This document shows positions 19,248-27,894 of a stretch of 57,790 nt of DNA, in pieces. The stretch's first letter is position 1. The number at the start of each line of letters is the position of its first letter. A model generated the notes under the pieces. It had not been told where the DNA came from. It searched no databases and saw nothing but the letters and a program-made list of their open reading frames with translations. The stretch is from positions 1 to 57,790 of the forward strand of contig JAFTVQ010000052.1 of assembly GCA_017461865.1 (NCBI GenBank). The letters are read 5' to 3'. Both the position numbers and the translations under genes were made by a program. Origin of the DNA: Lachnospiraceae bacterium (lineage in GTDB: Bacteria > Bacillota > Clostridia > Lachnospirales > Lachnospiraceae).

Positions 19248-20842
19248 AACCGGGCTATACCACGGAGAGTGTCCGCAAAAAAGCAGCGGTGATTCTCGGA
19301 GTCAGACCGGAAGATATAAAGAAACTGAATATTCGGAAAGAATCTTTGGATGCCAGGAAAAAACCGGAACTGTTTTATGCATTGACGGTCGATGTGGAAG
19401 TTGAGCAGGAGAAAAAGATTTTAGCGCGCTGTAAAAATAAAGATGTGCGCATTGCGGAGGAAAAGGCGTATATTTTTCCGACCGGAGGAACGCTTATCAT
19501 GCATAAGAGACCGGTCATCATCGGCGCGGGCCCGGCAGGACTTGTTTGTGCGTATTTTCTCGCTGTTCACGGCTTTTGCCCGATTGTTTTGGAACGTGGT
19601 AAATGTGTGGAAGAACGTCAAAAAGATGTGGAGCGGTTTTGGGAGACAGGAGTACTTGACGGCGGCTCCAACGTACAGTTCGGAGAAGGAGGCGCAGGTA
19701 CGTTTTCCGACGGTAAGCTCAACACGCTTGTCAAAGATAAATACGGCAGATGTGCGCAGGTGTTACGTCTTTTTGTGCAGATGGGCGCACCGGCGGATAT
19801 TATATACAAAAACAAACCGCATGTTGGCACGGATATGTTGATCGGAATGGTCCGCAATCTGCGTCTTGCCATTGAAAACCACGGCGGAACGGTCCGGTTT
19901 GAAAGCATGGTGACGGATTTTGAAATAAAAGACGGAAGCCTAAGTGCCGTTATAGTGAACGGAAACGAACGGATTGAGACGTCACATGCAGTGTTGGCCA
20001 TCGGTCACAGTGCAAGAGACACTTTTTCGCTTCTTGGCGAAAAGGGAATTTGTATGGAGCCGAAACCATTTGCAGTAGGTTATCGTGTTCAACATGTGCA
20101 GAGAGATATCGATATGTCACAGTACGGAGAACAGGCGGATGATGTATATGAAATGCTCGGGGCGGCCTCTTATAAGTTGACAGCACAGACTTCGGCAAAC
20201 AGAGGTGTCTATACGTTCTGTATGTGTCCGGGAGGATATGTGGTAAATGCTTCCAGCGAAGAGGGAAGACTGGCTGTAAATGGCATGAGTTATCGGGCAA
20301 GGGACAGCAAAGTGGCAAACAGTGCAGTCATTATTTCCGTCACACCGGAGGATTATAATGACAAAACACCGCTCGGTGGTGTAGAATTTCAGAGGAGATT
20401 GGAAGAGGCAGCTTATGCAGCAGGCGGCGGAGATATTCCGGTACAGACGTTGAAAGATTATAAAAGTTCAAAGGCAACGAAGAATACGGAAGGACTCCCG
20501 TTGCAGATGAAAGGACGATATCGCGGTTCAAATCTTCGGGGCATTCTTCCGAAAGAACTGGAGGAAGCTTTTTTGGAAGGAATGGAGAGTTTTGGCCGGA
20601 GCATCCGTGGTTTTGACGGTGATGACACGGTGCTGGCCGGAATTGAGAGCCGAACATCATCGCCGGTAAAGATTGTAAGGGATGATGACGGCATTTCATC
20701 TGTGTGCGGTATTTATCCGTGCGGGGAAGGCGCCGGGTATGCGGGTGGAATTACCTCTGCGGCTATGGATGGACTTCTTGTGGCTGAGAAGATAGCCGGA
20801 AAATATACAATGAAAAAAGAACAGAAAGAAGAAAAGACATGA
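19220..20842 (+). CDS. FAD-dependent dehydrogenase, COG2509 family
   Basis: Flavoprotein of 540 residues from the ATG at 19220. A longer open frame to 19163 runs inside the previous gene and lacks the family N-terminus. The first ~75 residues form a small domain (QISQCRVKPGYT...), then the FAD motif PVIIGAGPAGLVCAYFLA and NVQFGEGGAGTFSDGKLNT, a family signature. The C-terminus carries PCGEGAGYAGGITSAAMDG. Reaction unknown. It is translationally linked to the upstream HI0933-type gene, and its last four bases overlap proB (ATGA). Confidence 0.9.
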   Translation: MLQISQCRVKPGYTTESVRKKAAVILGVRPEDIKKLNIRKESLDARKKPELFYALTVDVEVEQEKKILARCKNKDVRIAEEKAYIFPTGGTLIMHKRPVIIGAGPAGLVCAYFLAVHGFCPIVLERGKCVEERQKDVERFWETGVLDGGSNVQFGEGGAGTFSDGKLNTLVKDKYGRCAQVLRLFVQMGAPADIIYKNKPHVGTDMLIGMVRNLRLAIENHGGTVRFESMVTDFEIKDGSLSAVIVNGNERIETSHAVLAIGHSARDTFSLLGEKGICMEPKPFAVGYRVQHVQRDIDMSQYGEQADDVYEMLGAASYKLTAQTSANRGVYTFCMCPGGYVVNASSEEGRLAVNGMSYRARDSKVANSAVIISVTPEDYNDKTPLGGVEFQRRLEEAAYAAGGGDIPVQTLKDYKSSKATKNTEGLPLQMKGRYRGSNLRGILPKELEEAFLEGMESFGRSIRGFDGDDTVLAGIESRTSSPVKIVRDDDGISSVCGIYPCGEGAGYAGGITSAAMDGLLVAEKIAGKYTMKKEQKEEKT

Positions 20843-21687
20843 ATCCAAGAGAATTTTTAAAAGATAAAAAAAGAATTGTTGTAAAAATAGGATCTTCGTC
20901 TCTGCAGCATGCTGAGACAGGAGATTTAGATTATATCAAGCTTGAGGTGCTTGTGAGGGAACTCTGTAATTTGAGAAACCAGGGAAAAGATGTGATACTT
21001 GTAACCAGCGGCGCCATTGCAGCCGGGAAAAAGGCAGTACACATTGATAAAAAAGATAATCCGATTGCGGTGAAACAGGCATGTGCTGCCATCGGGCAGG
21101 CACGCCTTATGATGACGTACCAGAAAATTTTTGCCGAATACAATCAGGTGGCAGCGCAGATTTTGATGACAAAAAATACGATTGTGGATGATCTGAACCG
21201 GTTTAATGCAAAAAACACGTTTAATGAGCTGTTAAAGCTCGGTGTGATACCGGTTGTCAATGAAAATGACACAGTTGCAACTTATGAGATTGAGTTTGGT
21301 GACAATGATACACTTTCCGCGATTGTTGCATCTCTTGTGGACGCGGATCTGCTCATTTTAATGTCAGATATTAACGGTCTTTATACGGATGATCCGAACA
21401 AGAATCCGGAAGCGGAATTTATCAGTGTTGTGGATCGTTTGGATGACAAGATTATGGGAATGGGAAAAGAGAGTACCGGAAGCAGCGTGGGAACCGGCGG
21501 AATGAATACCAAGCTTTCGGCGGCAAAGATTGCTACCTGTTCCGGAGCGGATATGGTAATTGCCAATGCGTCGGATATCCGTATTCTGCATCGGATTATG
21601 GATGGACGTGAACACGGAACGCTGTTTAAGGCGCATAAGGATGAGAATTTTGATCTGATCACCTATGTAGAAAATATGCATAAATAA
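20839..21687 (+). CDS. proB: Glutamate 5-kinase (without PUA domain)
   Basis: First step of proline synthesis: ATP phosphorylates glutamate to gamma-glutamyl phosphate. Amino-acid-kinase fold with VVKIGSSSL at the start, LVTSGAIAAGKKA, NENDTVA and LMSDINGLYTDDP. It has only 282 residues because the C-terminal PUA domain of the E. coli enzyme (367 residues) is absent, a known short form. Overlaps the preceding gene by four bases. proA lies 0.8 kb downstream with two genes inserted. Confidence 0.95.
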   Translation: MNPREFLKDKKRIVVKIGSSSLQHAETGDLDYIKLEVLVRELCNLRNQGKDVILVTSGAIAAGKKAVHIDKKDNPIAVKQACAAIGQARLMMTYQKIFAEYNQVAAQILMTKNTIVDDLNRFNAKNTFNELLKLGVIPVVNENDTVATYEIEFGDNDTLSAIVASLVDADLLILMSDINGLYTDDPNKNPEAEFISVVDRLDDKIMGMGKESTGSSVGTGGMNTKLSAAKIATCSGADMVIANASDIRILHRIMDGREHGTLFKAHKDENFDLITYVENMHK

Positions 21688-21697
21688 AGGAGTAATC

Positions 21698-21919
21698 ATG
21701 GAAAAGTCCAGAATTGACCGAATCAACGAATTATACCGCAAATCCCAGGCAGAGGGCTTGACGGAGGAAGAGAAAAAAGAACAAAAACGGTTGCGTGAGG
21801 AGTATATCGCCGATGTGCGTGCCAATTTCCGCAGCCAGTTAAACAATATTGACATTCAGAATGAGGACGGTACCATTACCAATCTCGGTGAAAAATATGG
21901 AAACAAAGAGGCAAATTAG
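21698..21919 (+). CDS. DUF896 family protein (YnzC-like)
   Basis: Small, highly charged helical protein of 73 residues with the family signature RINELYRKSQAEGLTEEE and LREEYIADVRANFRSQL. Bacillus YnzC is a small two-helix protein of unknown function induced with the SOS response. AAAGGAG precedes the ATG by five bases. The 3' end overlaps the next gene by 23 bases. Confidence 0.92.
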   Translation: MEKSRIDRINELYRKSQAEGLTEEEKKEQKRLREEYIADVRANFRSQLNNIDIQNEDGTITNLGEKYGNKEAN

Positions 21920-22463
21920 GAAAGAAATCCTTGCAGTCAGGGACGCTATTGCCCCGGAACTTCATAAAAAAATGAGCAAAGAGATTTGTGATGCGCTTTC
22001 CGGACTTTCGGAATATGCAGAGGCGGAACAGATTCTGTTTTTTGTTCCCTATGGGTCCGAGGCGGATATTTCTCCGTTGCTGGAAGCGTGCATGGAGAAC
22101 GGGCGCAGCGTGTTTTGCCCTCTTGTTGCGGGGGAACAGATGGAGTTTTACCGCGTGGATGATATGTCGCAGCTGACGGAGGGGTACAAAGGTATCAGAG
22201 AACCGGCCCCGTCGCCGGAAAGGAAATATTGTCCGGGCAGGAAGGATTTTTTAATACTTCCCGGTTCTGTCTTTGACCTGGAAGGAAACCGGATTGGGTA
22301 CGGAAAAGGTTTTTATGACCGATTTCTTTCCGGCGGTTTTCAGGGAGCAATGGCAGCGCCTGCATTTTCTCTGCAGATTGTGGAAAACGGAAGGATTCCG
22401 GCAGAGGAGACCGATCAAAAAATAAATTGTATCGTAACAGAGAAGGAGATTATCCGGATCTGA
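21897..22463 (+). CDS. 5-formyltetrahydrofolate cyclo-ligase
   Basis: Converts 5-formyl-THF to 5,10-methenyl-THF with ATP, rescuing the inactive folate. The start is set at the ATG at 21897 (METKRQIRKE), where family homology begins. An in-frame ATG at 21849 lies deep in the DUF896 gene. The 188 residues include IRKEILAVRD, FVPYGSEADI, the substrate/ATP loop FDLEGNRIGYGKGFYDRFL and the C-terminal IVTEKE. It complements fhs at the left of the window in one-carbon metabolism. Confidence 0.92.
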   Translation: METKRQIRKEILAVRDAIAPELHKKMSKEICDALSGLSEYAEAEQILFFVPYGSEADISPLLEACMENGRSVFCPLVAGEQMEFYRVDDMSQLTEGYKGIREPAPSPERKYCPGRKDFLILPGSVFDLEGNRIGYGKGFYDRFLSGGFQGAMAAPAFSLQIVENGRIPAEETDQKINCIVTEKEIIRI

Positions 22464-22481
22464 GAAAGAGAGAGGAACTAT

Positions 22482-23726
22482 ATGGAATTGACAGAACTTG
22501 GAAAAAGAGCAAAGGATGCCAAATATGAAGCGGCACTTTTGACTACGGAGATAAAAAATTCGCTTTTACATAAGATTGCGGACGCACTGATTGCAGATGC
22601 GGATACAATCATTGCGCAAAATGCCATTGATATGGAGAACGGAAGAAAGAACAATATGCATCCGGGACTTCTGGACCGTCTGCTTTTGACGCAGGATAGG
22701 ATGGAGTCCATTGCGGAAGGGCTCAGACAGGTGGCAGAGCTTCCGGATCCGGTCGGAACCGTATTGGAGAGTTTTGAACGTCCGAACGGTATGAAAATTG
22801 AAAAGGTCAGTGTTCCGATGGGCGTTATCGGTATTATTTATGAATCTCGTCCGAATGTGACGCCGGATGCGTTCGGACTTTGTTTCAAATCCGGAAATGC
22901 AGTGATTTTAAAAGGCGGTTCCGATTGTCTCTATTCCAATAAAGCGATTACGGACAGCATACGCAAAACGTTATTGGAAAACGGCTATAATCCGGATATC
23001 ATTCAATTGATTGAAGCCACAGACCGCAGTGTGACTGCAGAGTTCATGAAAATGAAAGAGTATGTGGATGTACTCATTCCTCGCGGCGGTGCCGGACTTA
23101 TCCGTGCAGTTGTGGAAAATGCAACCATTCCGGTGATTGAGACGGGAACCGGAAACTGTCACATTTACGTGGATAAGGATGCGGACATCGACAAAGCGGT
23201 AAACATTATTTACAATGCAAAAACACAGAGAATCGGTGTGTGCAATGCCTGCGAGTCGCTGGTTGTCCATGAAGACATCAAAGCGGCATTTCTTCCGGCA
23301 CTTGCAAACAGACTTTCCGAAAAGAATGTGGAAATCCGTGCGGATGAAAGCGCGCGACAGGTTCTTACGGATGCAGTAATTGCAACGGAGGAAGATTTCG
23401 GCAAAGAATATTTGGATTATATTATTTCCGTTAAGACGGTTTCAAACGTAGAGGAAGCGGTTGCGCATATTAACCGCTATAATACCGGACATTCCGAATG
23501 TATCATCACAGAAAATAAAGAAGTGGCGGAAAAATTCAAAAAACAGGTGGATGCTGCGTGTGTTTATGTCAATGTTTCCACACGTTTTACCGATGGTTTT
23601 GAATTTGGTTTCGGCGCTGAAATCGGGATCAGTACACAGAAACTTCATGCGAGAGGACCGATGGGACTTAAGGAATTGAATTCATACAAATATACGATTG
23701 TCGGAGACGGACAAATCAGAGCATAA
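22482..23726 (+). CDS. proA: Gamma-glutamyl phosphate reductase
   Basis: Second step of proline synthesis: NADPH-dependent reduction of gamma-glutamyl phosphate to glutamate semialdehyde. 414 residues, family length. Landmarks are GVIGIIYESRPNVT, LKGGSD, IPRGGAGLI, the catalytic cysteine region GVCNACESLVVH, and the C-terminal GFEFGFGAEIGISTQK with HARGPMGL. It follows the cyclo-ligase gene by 18 bases in the proB-to-proA operon. Confidence 0.97.
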   Translation: MELTELGKRAKDAKYEAALLTTEIKNSLLHKIADALIADADTIIAQNAIDMENGRKNNMHPGLLDRLLLTQDRMESIAEGLRQVAELPDPVGTVLESFERPNGMKIEKVSVPMGVIGIIYESRPNVTPDAFGLCFKSGNAVILKGGSDCLYSNKAITDSIRKTLLENGYNPDIIQLIEATDRSVTAEFMKMKEYVDVLIPRGGAGLIRAVVENATIPVIETGTGNCHIYVDKDADIDKAVNIIYNAKTQRIGVCNACESLVVHEDIKAAFLPALANRLSEKNVEIRADESARQVLTDAVIATEEDFGKEYLDYIISVKTVSNVEEAVAHINRYNTGHSECIITENKEVAEKFKKQVDAACVYVNVSTRFTDGFEFGFGAEIGISTQKLHARGPMGLKELNSYKYTIVGDGQIRA

Positions 23727-23740
23727 CAAAGAGGTTTGAC

Positions 23741-25207
23741 ATGATAAAAAAAGATGACTTGGAATTGAAAATGCAGCAGTTTGATCTTGCAATGAGCCCG
23801 CCGGTGCAGGAACCGGAGCGTCAGTATTTTTACATTGCAAAGGCCAAAAAGATGGTTTCCGAGCTTGCAAAGACACTCGGCAGAAAACCGACATTCTGTG
23901 TGGTGACGTTCGGGTGCCAGATGAATGCAAGGGATTCCGAAAAGCTGTCAGGCATATTGGAGGAAATCGGATATGAGGATAACGGAACCGATGAAAATTC
24001 GGATTTTGTAATCTTCAATACGTGTACAGTCCGTGACAATGCCAACCAGAGAGTGTACGGAAGGCTCGGTGTGCTGAAAAACTATAAAAAGAAAAATCCG
24101 AATATGCGTATCGGAATCTGTGGCTGTATGATGCAGGAGCAGAGTGTAATCGAAAAAATGAAAAAAAGCTATCGTTTTGTTGACTTGATTTTCGGTACGC
24201 ACAATATTTTTAAATTTGCAGAACTCGTTGTCCGTATGTTGGAAAACGATGAAATGCTTATTGATATTTGGAAAGACACGGACCAGATTGTGGAGGATCT
24301 GCCGATTGTCCGCAAATATCCGTTCAAATCCGGTATCAATATTATGTTCGGTTGTAACAATTTTTGCAGTTATTGCATTGTTCCTTACGTACGCGGACGT
24401 GAGAGAAGCCGTAATCCGGAGGATATTATCCGCGAGATCGAGATGCTTGTTGCGGATGGTGTGATTGAAATTATGCTTCTCGGACAAAATGTGAATTCCT
24501 ACGGAAAAAATTTGGATGAGCCGATCTCCTTTGCCCAACTTTTACAGAGAATTGAGCAGATTGAAGGGTTAGAACGCATCCGCTTTATGACCTCTCATCC
24601 GAAAGATTTGTCGGATGAACTGATTGCGGTTATGCGTGATTCAAAAAAAATATGCAGACATCTGCATTTGCCGTTGCAGTCAGGTTCCACGCGCATTCTT
24701 GAAAAAATGAACCGCAGATATACAAAAGAACAGTATATTGAGCTGGCACTTAAAATCCGGAGGGAAATTCCGGATATTTCCCTGACGACAGATATTATAG
24801 TCGGTTTTCCGGGGGAAACAGATGAAGATGTGGATGACACAATCGATGTAATCAAAAAGGTCGGATATGATAATGCGTTTACATTTATTTATTCCAAGCG
24901 GACCGGAACGCCGGCTGCGGCCATGGAAAATCAGGTGCCGGAAGATATGGTAAAACGCAATTTTAACCGGGTGCTCGAAACCGTACAGCACACATCAAAA
25001 AATCGCAGTGTTTCTTATTTGGATCAGGATGTCACTGTGCTTATTGAGGAGATGAACGATCAGGATGATACATTGGTGACGGGAAGAATGTCCAACAACA
25101 CCATTGTCCATTTGAAAGGGAATGCTTCCATGATCGGAACATTGCAAAACGTGCACTTGGATGAATGCCATGGATTTTACTACAACGGCCATGTGATTGA
25201 ATCGTGA
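23741..25207 (+). CDS. miaB: tRNA-2-methylthio-N6-dimethylallyladenosine synthase
   Basis: Radical-SAM methylthiotransferase that adds a 2-methylthio group to i6A37 in tRNAs reading UNN codons, using two [4Fe-4S] clusters. The 488 residues include the N-terminal cluster cysteines (TFGCQMNARDSE, NTCTVRDNA, CGCMMQE), the radical-SAM motif FGCNNFCSYCIVPYVRGRE and a C-terminal TRAM domain from about residue 420. The A37 prenyltransferase gene miaA, supplying its substrate, is downstream in the same cluster. Confidence 0.97.
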   Translation: MIKKDDLELKMQQFDLAMSPPVQEPERQYFYIAKAKKMVSELAKTLGRKPTFCVVTFGCQMNARDSEKLSGILEEIGYEDNGTDENSDFVIFNTCTVRDNANQRVYGRLGVLKNYKKKNPNMRIGICGCMMQEQSVIEKMKKSYRFVDLIFGTHNIFKFAELVVRMLENDEMLIDIWKDTDQIVEDLPIVRKYPFKSGINIMFGCNNFCSYCIVPYVRGRERSRNPEDIIREIEMLVADGVIEIMLLGQNVNSYGKNLDEPISFAQLLQRIEQIEGLERIRFMTSHPKDLSDELIAVMRDSKKICRHLHLPLQSGSTRILEKMNRRYTKEQYIELALKIRREIPDISLTTDIIVGFPGETDEDVDDTIDVIKKVGYDNAFTFIYSKRTGTPAAAMENQVPEDMVKRNFNRVLETVQHTSKNRSVSYLDQDVTVLIEEMNDQDDTLVTGRMSNNTIVHLKGNASMIGTLQNVHLDECHGFYYNGHVIES

Positions 25208-25233
25208 GAAAATAACAAGAAGTGAGGCATAAG

Positions 25234-27894
25234 ATGGCAGAATTAACACCGATGATGAAACAGTATATGGAAACAAAAGAGCAGTACAAAGACTGTATTT
25301 TGTTTTATCGTTTGGGTGATTTTTACGAAATGTTTTATGAGGATGCACTTGTGGCGTCCAAGGAACTGGAAATTACACTGACGGGTAAAAGTTGCGGGCA
25401 GGAGGAGCGGGCACCGATGTGCGGCGTTCCGTATCATGCGGCCGACAATTACCTGACCAGATTGGTCAATAAGGGATATAAGGTGGCTATCTGTGAACAG
25501 GTGGAGGATCCGAAGGCGACAAAGGGAATTGTAAAACGTGAAGTAGTCCGTATTGTGACGCCGGGAACCAATCTCAATGTACAATCGCTGGAGGAAAGTC
25601 GCAATAATTATCTGATGTGTATTGCCTATATGGAGGAAAAAATCGGAATTTCCGTGGTAGATGCATTGACCGGAGACTATTATGTGACAGAAGTTTCCGA
25701 TGTGAAGAAACTTCAGGATGAAATCATGAAGTTTTCGCCGTCTGAGATTGTATGCAATGATAATTTCCTTGTGAGCGGTTACATGGTGGATGACTTGAAG
25801 GAACGGCTCGGTATCACCATCTATAAGTTGGATGCGTGGTATTTTGACGAATCGGGTTGTCAGCAGCTGTTGCAGAAACATTTTCATGTGAGTACCATGA
25901 CAGCACTCGGTATAGATGATTTTTTTGCCGGACAGATTGCGGCCGGAGCGGTGCTTCAATATTTGTATGAGACGCAGAAAACAGCCCTTTCCAACATTAC
26001 AAAGCTTGTTCCTTATGTGGCGAGCAAATATATGCTTCTTGACAGTTCCACAAGGCGGAATCTTGAACTGACCGAGACGCTGCGCGAGAAAATGAAGCGG
26101 GGATCGCTTCTATGGGTTTTGGATAAGACAAAGACAGCCATGGGCGCCAGAACACTTCGTCAATATATCGAACAACCGCTGATTGAAGAAGAAGATATTA
26201 CCATGCGCCAGGATGCCATCGAAGAATTAAATGAGCATATGGTTTCCAGGGAAGAATTGCGGGAATATCTGAATCCGATATACGATTTGGAGCGTCTTCT
26301 CGGAAAAATCAGTTATAAAACAGCCAATCCGAGGGACTTGATTGCATTTCGCAATTCGCTGCGCATGCTTCCGCCGATCCGTACGGTGCTCGGTGAATTT
26401 CAGTGCACCCTTATGAAAAATATTTGCCGTGATGTGGATGGATTGGAAGATTTGTGCGGACTTATCGAGGATGCAATTGAGGAGGAACCGCCGATTTCGT
26501 CCAAGGAAGGCGGTATCATAAAACCCGGATTTTCCGAGGATGTAGATCATTTCCGACAGGCCAAAACCGACGGAAAAGCATGGCTTGCACAGCTGGAAAA
26601 TGATGAGCGGGAACGGACGGGAATTAAAAATTTAAAGATAAAATATAACAAAGTGTTCGGTTACTATTTGGAGGTGACCAATTCATTCAAGAATATGGTG
26701 CCGGACGATTATATCCGCAAACAGACACTGACCAATGCGGAACGTTATACGATGCCGAAACTGAAAGAGATGGAAGATACCATTCTCAATGCAGAAGATA
26801 AGCTTTACGGATTGGAATATGATCTGTTTTGCGAAATAAGAGATGCGTTGTCCGCGAATATGGAACGTATCCAGAAAACGGCGAAAGCAATTGCGGCGCT
26901 GGATGTATTTTGCTCTCTTGCCTATGTGGCGGAGCGGAACCACTATGTGCGTCCGCAGTTAAATACAAAAGGAATCATCCAGATAAAAGACGGACGTCAT
27001 CCTGTGGTGGAAAAAATGATCAAAAACGATATGTTTATCTCAAATGATACATATCTGGATAATGAGAAGCATCTGATTTCTATTATTACGGGACCGAATA
27101 TGGCCGGTAAATCAACTTACATGCGTCAAACGGCGCTGATTGTTCTCATGGCACAAATCGGAAGTTTTGTTCCTGCAAAAAGTGCTAAAATCGGCATTGT
27201 GGACCGTATTTTTACGAGAGTCGGCGCGTCGGATGATTTGGCCAGCGGGCAGTCGACGTTTATGGTGGAAATGAATGAGGTTGCCAACATCTTGAGAAAT
27301 GCCACATCGAAGAGTCTTTTGATTCTGGACGAGATCGGACGCGGAACATCGACGTTTGACGGACTTTCCATTGCGTGGGCAGTTGTTGAACATATCAGTA
27401 ACCGCAAGCTTCTCGGAGCAAAAACACTGTTTGCGACGCATTATCATGAACTGACAGAGTTGGAAGGAAAGATGAACAATGTCAACAATTACTGCATTGC
27501 GGTAAAGGAAAAAGGGGATGACATTGTGTTCCTGAGGAAAATTGTGAAAGGCGGAGCCGATCGCAGTTACGGTATCCAGGTTGCTAAGCTGGCAGGGGTT
27601 CCGGACATGGTTATTGACCGTGCAAAGGAAATTGCAGAGCAACTTTCCGACAACGATGTGACAGAAAAAGTACAGAGCATCCAAATGCAGAATAAGGCTG
27701 ACAAGGTAAAAGTCAAAAAATACGATCAGGTAGACCTTGCACAGATGTCCTTGTTTGATACCGTAAAGGATTCCGATGTCATCGATGAACTTCTTGCGGT
27801 GGATATACAGACTTTGACCCCGCTTGATGCACTGAACACACTGTATAAACTTCAAAACATGATTAAGAACAGATGGAGTAATGACAATGAATGA
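25234..27894 (+). CDS. mutS: DNA mismatch repair protein MutS
   Basis: Recognises mispairs and small loops and recruits MutL. 886 residues from the ATG at 25234. A GTG at 25222 overlaps the ribosome site (AGTGAGG) and is less likely. Domain I carries the mismatch-contacting Phe-x-Glu in LGDFYEMFYEDA. The ATPase domain has Walker A GPNMAGKST near residue 620 and LILDEIGRGTSTFDG. A C-terminal tail ends with the LDALNTLYKLQ motif. The 3' end overlaps mutL by eight bases. Confidence 0.98.
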   Translation: MAELTPMMKQYMETKEQYKDCILFYRLGDFYEMFYEDALVASKELEITLTGKSCGQEERAPMCGVPYHAADNYLTRLVNKGYKVAICEQVEDPKATKGIVKREVVRIVTPGTNLNVQSLEESRNNYLMCIAYMEEKIGISVVDALTGDYYVTEVSDVKKLQDEIMKFSPSEIVCNDNFLVSGYMVDDLKERLGITIYKLDAWYFDESGCQQLLQKHFHVSTMTALGIDDFFAGQIAAGAVLQYLYETQKTALSNITKLVPYVASKYMLLDSSTRRNLELTETLREKMKRGSLLWVLDKTKTAMGARTLRQYIEQPLIEEEDITMRQDAIEELNEHMVSREELREYLNPIYDLERLLGKISYKTANPRDLIAFRNSLRMLPPIRTVLGEFQCTLMKNICRDVDGLEDLCGLIEDAIEEEPPISSKEGGIIKPGFSEDVDHFRQAKTDGKAWLAQLENDERERTGIKNLKIKYNKVFGYYLEVTNSFKNMVPDDYIRKQTLTNAERYTMPKLKEMEDTILNAEDKLYGLEYDLFCEIRDALSANMERIQKTAKAIAALDVFCSLAYVAERNHYVRPQLNTKGIIQIKDGRHPVVEKMIKNDMFISNDTYLDNEKHLISIITGPNMAGKSTYMRQTALIVLMAQIGSFVPAKSAKIGIVDRIFTRVGASDDLASGQSTFMVEMNEVANILRNATSKSLLILDEIGRGTSTFDGLSIAWAVVEHISNRKLLGAKTLFATHYHELTELEGKMNNVNNYCIAVKEKGDDIVFLRKIVKGGADRSYGIQVAKLAGVPDMVIDRAKEIAEQLSDNDVTEKVQSIQMQNKADKVKVKKYDQVDLAQMSLFDTVKDSDVIDELLAVDIQTLTPLDALNTLYKLQNMIKNRWSNDNE

